DNA of 64,000 bases from Bog-473 sp963719485 (GTDB taxonomy: Bacteria; Actinomycetota; Acidimicrobiia; Acidimicrobiales; RAAP-2), in assembly GCA_963719485.1 (NCBI GenBank), contig OY970387.1, forward strand, positions 4,278,001-4,342,000. Direction: 5' to 3'. The notes beneath the pieces are model-generated. The model worked only from the letters and a program-made list of their open reading frames with translations, did not search any database and was not told the DNA's origin. Each line of letters begins with the position of its first letter. Positions within the stretch are counted from its first letter, which is position 1. A program made the translations under genes and the position numbers. Positions 62,557 through 64,000 of this stretch are shown here, piece by piece.

Positions 62557-62589
62557 GGAGCCGCTTCCGAAAAGGGGGCGGCTCTTTTG
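62557..62589 (+). terminator. Intrinsic terminator before the tRNA array
   Basis: GAGCCGC (62558-62564) pairs with GCGGCTC (62578-62584), extended inward by pairing of TTCC with GGGG. CTTTTGT follows. This is the clearest rho-independent terminator in the window and separates the small transcript from the tRNA array. Confidence 0.85.
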
Positions 62590-62631
62590 TATTCCTGGGC
62601 CGAAAGCACAACTGAATAGCCAAACACTCGA

Positions 62632-62703
62632 AGGGGTGTAGTCCAGCGGAACGGACAGCCGGCTCCAACCCGGCGGACGTGGGTTCGACCCCTGCCACCC
62701 CTG
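62632..62703 (+). tRNA. tRNA-Trp (CCA)
   Basis: Acceptor AGGGGTG/CACCCCT, TA at 8-9, D stem GTCC/GGAC, anticodon stem GCCGG/CCGGC with loop CTCCAAC, T loop TTCGACC, discriminator G as expected for Trp. 72 bases, no encoded CCA. It is canonical and opens the array. Confidence 0.93.
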
Positions 62704-62705
62704 CT

Positions 62706-62726
62706 GGGCGAAGCCTTGCCCTTTTT
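62706..62726 (+). terminator. Hairpin with T tract after tRNA-Trp
   Basis: GGGC (62706-62709) pairs with GCCC (62718-62721), followed by TTTTT. A second overlapping stem, TTTGCC/GGCAAA, spans 62724-62741. This could end a tRNA-Trp transcript, so the array may have more than one promoter. Confidence 0.5.
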
Positions 62727-62755
62727 GCCCAAATAGGCAAAGAAACCACCGCACA

Positions 62756-62827
62756 TTGACAACTAAACAGTACGCCAGATTGGGGATCGGCGTCACGTCT
62801 ATTGGCGCGACGACACCGACCGATCCC
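62756..62827 (+). promoter_or_regulatory. TTGACA hexamer and long stem-loop before tRNA-Tyr
   Basis: TTGACA at 62756-62761 is a good -35 sequence but has no convincing -10 at 17 bp. GGGATCGG (62783-62790) pairs with CCGATCCC (62820-62827), with an inner CGTC/GACG stem. It may be a leader or a remnant of another tRNA-like unit. Confidence 0.35.
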
Positions 62828-62829
62828 GC

Positions 62830-62913
62830 CCCGGTGACCTCTGTTGGCTAGAGGAGCGCGGCCGTAACCCGCGCGGCATTGTGCCTGCGGTCGTTCGATT
62901 CGACCCACCGGGA
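62830..62913 (+). tRNA. tRNA-Tyr (GTA), unusual
   Basis: Class II tRNA with a long variable arm (GGCA-TTG-TGCC). Acceptor CCCGGTG/CACCGGG, T arm GGTCG-TTCGATT-CGACC, discriminator A. The anticodon loop is CCGTAAC, so position 33 is C instead of the near-universal U. Position 8 is A instead of U, and the first pair is C1-G72, not the bacterial G1-C72. The D stem is irregular. Confidence 0.75.
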
Positions 62914-62916
62914 CCT

Positions 62917-62989
62917 GGGCCCAGAGCACGAGTGGCAGTGCACCTCGTTTGCAACGAGACGCGTGCCGGTTCGAGCCCGGCTGGGTCCA
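62917..62989 (+). tRNA. tRNA-Ala (TGC)
   Basis: Acceptor GGGCCCA/TGGGTCC contains the G3-U70 alanine identity pair. D stem GCAC/GTGC, anticodon loop TTTGCAA, T arm GCCGG-TTCGAGC-CCGGC, discriminator A, and encoded CCA at 62990-62992. One mismatch (C-A) at 27-43. Confidence 0.9.
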
Positions 62990-62993
62990 CCAC

Positions 62994-63077
62994 GCGGGCG
63001 TGGCGGAATTGGAAGACGCGCCGGGCTCAGACCCCGGTGGGCTCACACCCTTGAGAGTTCGACTCTCTCCGCCCGTA
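62994..63077 (+). tRNA. tRNA-Leu (CAG)
   Basis: Class II. Acceptor GCGGGCG/CGCCCGT, anticodon stem CCGGG/CCCGG with loop CTCAGAC, T arm GAGAG-TTCGACT-CTCTC, discriminator A, encoded CCA at 63078-63080. It starts one base after the previous CCA. Confidence 0.92.
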
Positions 63078-63081
63078 CCAG

Positions 63082-63154
63082 GCGTCTCTAGCTCAGTGGT
63101 AGAGCGATGGACTCTTAATCCATGTCGTCGGGGGTTCGAGCCCCTCGGGGCGCA
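63082..63154 (+). tRNA. tRNA-Lys (CTT)
   Basis: Acceptor GCGTCTC/GGGGCGC with three G-U-type pairs, D stem GCTC/GAGC, anticodon loop CTCTTAA, T loop TTCGAGC, discriminator A, no CCA. The variable region has six bases. It starts one base after the Leu CCA. A 29-base spacer with a GGCCGGGA/TCCGGTC hairpin follows. Confidence 0.9.
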
Positions 63155-63183
63155 CTCGGCCGGGATCATCCGGTCGTACACAC

Positions 63184-63258
63184 CTGGTTGTAGCTCAGTT
63201 TGGAGAGAGCACCCGGTTCGGGACCGGGGGGTCGGCGGTTCGAGTCCGTTCAACCAGA
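63184..63258 (+). tRNA. tRNA-Pro (CGG)
   Basis: Acceptor CTGGTTG/CAACCAG with the proline-typical C1-G72, D stem GCTC/GAGC, anticodon stem CCCGG/CCGGG with loop TTCGGGA, T loop TTCGAGT, discriminator A, no CCA. The 26-base spacer after it contains the hairpin GCGGTG/CACCGC. Confidence 0.9.
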
Positions 63259-63284
63259 CCGGCGGTGTTCGATCACCGCAGCAT

Positions 63285-63356
63285 TCGGGAGTGGTCCAGC
63301 GGTATGGACGCTCGGCTCTGGACGGAGAGACGGTGGTTCGAATCCATCTTCCCGAG
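63285..63356 (+). tRNA. tRNA-Gln (CTG)
   Basis: Acceptor TCGGGAG/TTCCCGA with the Gln-typical U1-A72, D stem GTCC/GGAC, anticodon loop CTCTGGA, T loop TTCGAAT, discriminator G. A G-G mismatch sits at 30-40 of the anticodon stem. No CCA; a 21-base spacer follows. Confidence 0.87.
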
Positions 63357-63377
63357 GCCCGGTCAATGCCTCATCGT

Positions 63378-63450
63378 GCCGCAGTAGCTCAATCGGGAGA
63401 GCGCCGCCCCGTCAAGGCGGAGGCAACGGGATCGAAACCCGTCTGTGGCG
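63378..63450 (+). tRNA. tRNA-Asp (GTC), unusual
   Basis: Acceptor GCCGCAG/CTGTGGC, D stem GCTC/GAGC, anticodon stem CCGCC/GGCGG, discriminator G as for Asp, encoded CCA at 63451-63453. The anticodon loop is CCGTCAA, with C33 instead of U33, and the T loop is ATCGAAA, with A at position 54 instead of T. Confidence 0.85.
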
Positions 63451-63454
63451 CCAA

Positions 63455-63527
63455 GCCCTGGTGGTGAAACGGATGATCACAGGAGATTACGAATCTCCAG
63501 TTCCGGGTTCGAATCCTGGCCGGGGTG
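63455..63527 (+). tRNA. tRNA-Arg (ACG)
   Basis: Acceptor GCCCTGG/CCGGGGT, D stem GTGA/TCAC, anticodon stem GGAGA/TCTCC with loop TTACGAA, T arm CCGGG-TTCGAAT-CCTGG, discriminator G, encoded CCA at 63528-63530. The anticodon would be read as ICG after deamination. One-base spacer on both sides. Confidence 0.9.
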
Positions 63528-63531
63528 CCAG

Positions 63532-63605
63532 CTCGTCGTAGCTCAGATGGAACAAGAGCGCTGCCCTCCGAAGGCAGGCCACTGGTTCGAGTCCAGTCGA
63601 CGAGG
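63532..63605 (+). tRNA. tRNA-Arg (CCG)
   Basis: Perfect acceptor CTCGTCG/CGACGAG, D stem GCTC/GAGC, anticodon stem CTGCC/GGCAG with loop CTCCGAA, T arm ACTGG-TTCGAGT-CCAGT, discriminator G, encoded CCA at 63606-63608. The variable region is only three bases. Confidence 0.9.
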
Positions 63606-63609
63606 CCAC

Positions 63610-63682
63610 GCCGCCATAGCTCAGTGCGAAGAGCGCAGCCCTGGTACGGCTGAGGTCCCCGGGTCGGCTCCGGGTGGTGGCT
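63610..63682 (+). tRNA. tRNA-Thr (GGT)
   Basis: Acceptor GCCGCCA/TGGTGGC, D stem GCTC/GAGC, anticodon stem CAGCC/GGCTG with loop CTGGTAC, T arm CCCGG/CCGGG. The T loop is GTCGGCT, with G at 54, and the discriminator is T, both unusual. No CCA. The spacer after it holds the hairpin GGACCG-TT-CGGTCC. Confidence 0.87.
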
Positions 63683-63703
63683 CTGGACCGTTCGGTCCCA
63701 CCT

Positions 63704-63775
63704 GCCCCCGTGGCGCGACTGGACGCGCAACGGTCTCCTCACCGCAGGATGCTCGTTCGAATCGAGCCGGTTCGC
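63704..63775 (+). tRNA. tRNA-like gene, degenerate (Glu-like)
   Basis: The 5' end GCCCCCG-TG and D arm GCGC-GACTGGAC-GCGC, plus a T arm GCTCG-TTCGAAT-CGAGC, resemble tRNA-Glu. The anticodon stem CGGT/ACCG closes a loop of only six bases (CTCCTC). The 3' acceptor CGGTTCG pairs at only three of seven positions. It is either a pseudogene or a very unusual tRNA; the anticodon cannot be assigned securely (CTC or CCT). Confidence 0.5.
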
Positions 63776-63807
63776 TGTCAGACGAGACATTCGTGCCGAC
63801 TTGCAGT

Positions 63808-63892
63808 GGAGGGTTGACCGAGAGGAAAGGTGCTCGCTTGCTAAGCGATGGCCGAGCGCAACCTCGCCAGCGTTCGATCCGCTGCACTTCCG
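63808..63892 (+). tRNA. tRNA-Ser (GCT)
   Basis: Class II. Acceptor GGAGGGT/CACTTCC pairs at five outer positions with two inner mismatches. D arm ACC...GGT, anticodon loop TTGCTAA, long variable arm (GGC-CGAG...CTC-GCC), T arm CAGCG-TTCGATC-CGCTG, discriminator G, followed by CCC, a likely decayed CCA. Confidence 0.82.
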
Positions 63893-63896
63893 CCCT

Positions 63897-63982
63897 GGAA
63901 GGTATGCCTCGTTGGCTGGGGCACCCTGTTTCGAAAACAGGTACACGGCTCTGCCGTGGGGGTTCGACACCTCTACCTTCCG
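63897..63982 (+). tRNA. tRNA-Ser (CGA)
   Basis: Class II. Perfect acceptor GGAAGGT/ACCTTCC, D arm GCC...GGC, anticodon stem CCTGT/ACAGG with loop TTCGAAA, variable arm CACGGC...GCCGTG, T loop TTCGACA, discriminator G, no CCA. It is the last complete tRNA before the window ends; the array probably continues. Confidence 0.92.
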
Positions 63983-64000
63983 CTCAGTTCACGGCCCGTT

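Noticed and set aside
62911..62923. Overlap of the tRNA-Tyr 3' end with the tRNA-Ala 5' end.
   Set aside because: Starting Ala at 62917 gives a proper D arm length and the G3-U70 pair, leaving a three-base gap.
62528..63253. A 241-codon minus-strand frame.
   Set aside because: It runs through six plus-strand tRNA genes and is an artefact.

Overview
The window is GC-rich bacterial DNA with dense, short-spaced genes and frequent GTG starts. Many neighbouring genes overlap as ATGA, GTGA or TGATG. The gene content points to an actinobacterium, perhaps a member of the Acidimicrobiia. Supporting genes are a class II ribonucleotide reductase with paired NrdR boxes, DUF2630 and DUF3039 proteins, an LLM/F420-type oxidoreductase, a PimB-like glycosyltransferase, and secreted repeat proteins with a YWLVASDGG motif. 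The assignment is an inference from content, not from a marker gene.

Layout. At 0-2.6 kb are two SDR proteins (one cut by the window edge) and a coupled gene pair that is broken: an HTH-like gene with a frameshift and a DUF5677-like gene with an internal TAG. At 2.6-7.4 kb are nrdJ (-) and glpK (+), with two NrdR boxes 32 bp apart between them. At 7.5-13 kb are two secreted repeat proteins. A disrupted flavin-type oxidoreductase, an 18-bp tandem repeat and an SDR / QueA-like / SufR-like operon follow up to 16.6 kb. The next block, 16.5-19.5 kb, has an ACT protein, a PlsC acyltransferase, an SMP-30 protein and a frameshifted SGNH hydrolase.

At 19.4-25.6 kb on the minus strand is a compact biosynthetic locus: phosphosulfolactate synthase (ComA), a VOC enzyme, an acyl-CoA-synthetase-like adenylating enzyme, a histidine phosphatase and two integral-membrane acyltransferases. 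It reads as a pathway that makes, activates and transfers a sulfolactate-like group. This is the least conventional metabolic gene set here. At 25.6-32.5 kb follow an aminotransferase, LLM oxidoreductase, ROK kinase, two lipid- or ligand-binding-type proteins, a glycosyltransferase and several small Cys-rich proteins. At 32.6-38.7 kb are a rhodanese, a tRNA with anticodon CAT, a large membrane protein, DUF2630, lon (frameshifted) and DUF3039.

At 38.8-48.2 kb are two ABC importers, a carbohydrate type and a sulfate type, separated by a PAS protein with a degenerate GGDEF domain. At 48.2-61.6 kb are a Tat-exported phosphoesterase, an NHL-repeat protein, a structured non-coding stretch, an MFS exporter, an intact GGDEF-EAL protein, a quinone/isoprenoid group (reductase, MenG-like methyltransferase, membrane protein), a secreted protein and two small proteins.

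The last 2.4 kb is different. Decayed PadR and partner genes are followed by palindromes and a terminator, then by a dense array of at least 14 tRNA or tRNA-like genes with mostly different anticodons, which runs to the window edge. Several of these tRNAs break normally universal rules (C33 instead of U33, altered position 54, a six-base anticodon loop). CCA-encoding members abut with one-base spacers, while most CCA-less members are followed by hairpin-containing spacers.

Four otherwise well-conserved genes carry single-base frameshifts (HTH gene, SGNH hydrolase, lon, ABC permease). They may be real or sequencing errors. The reader should treat those joins as unresolved.
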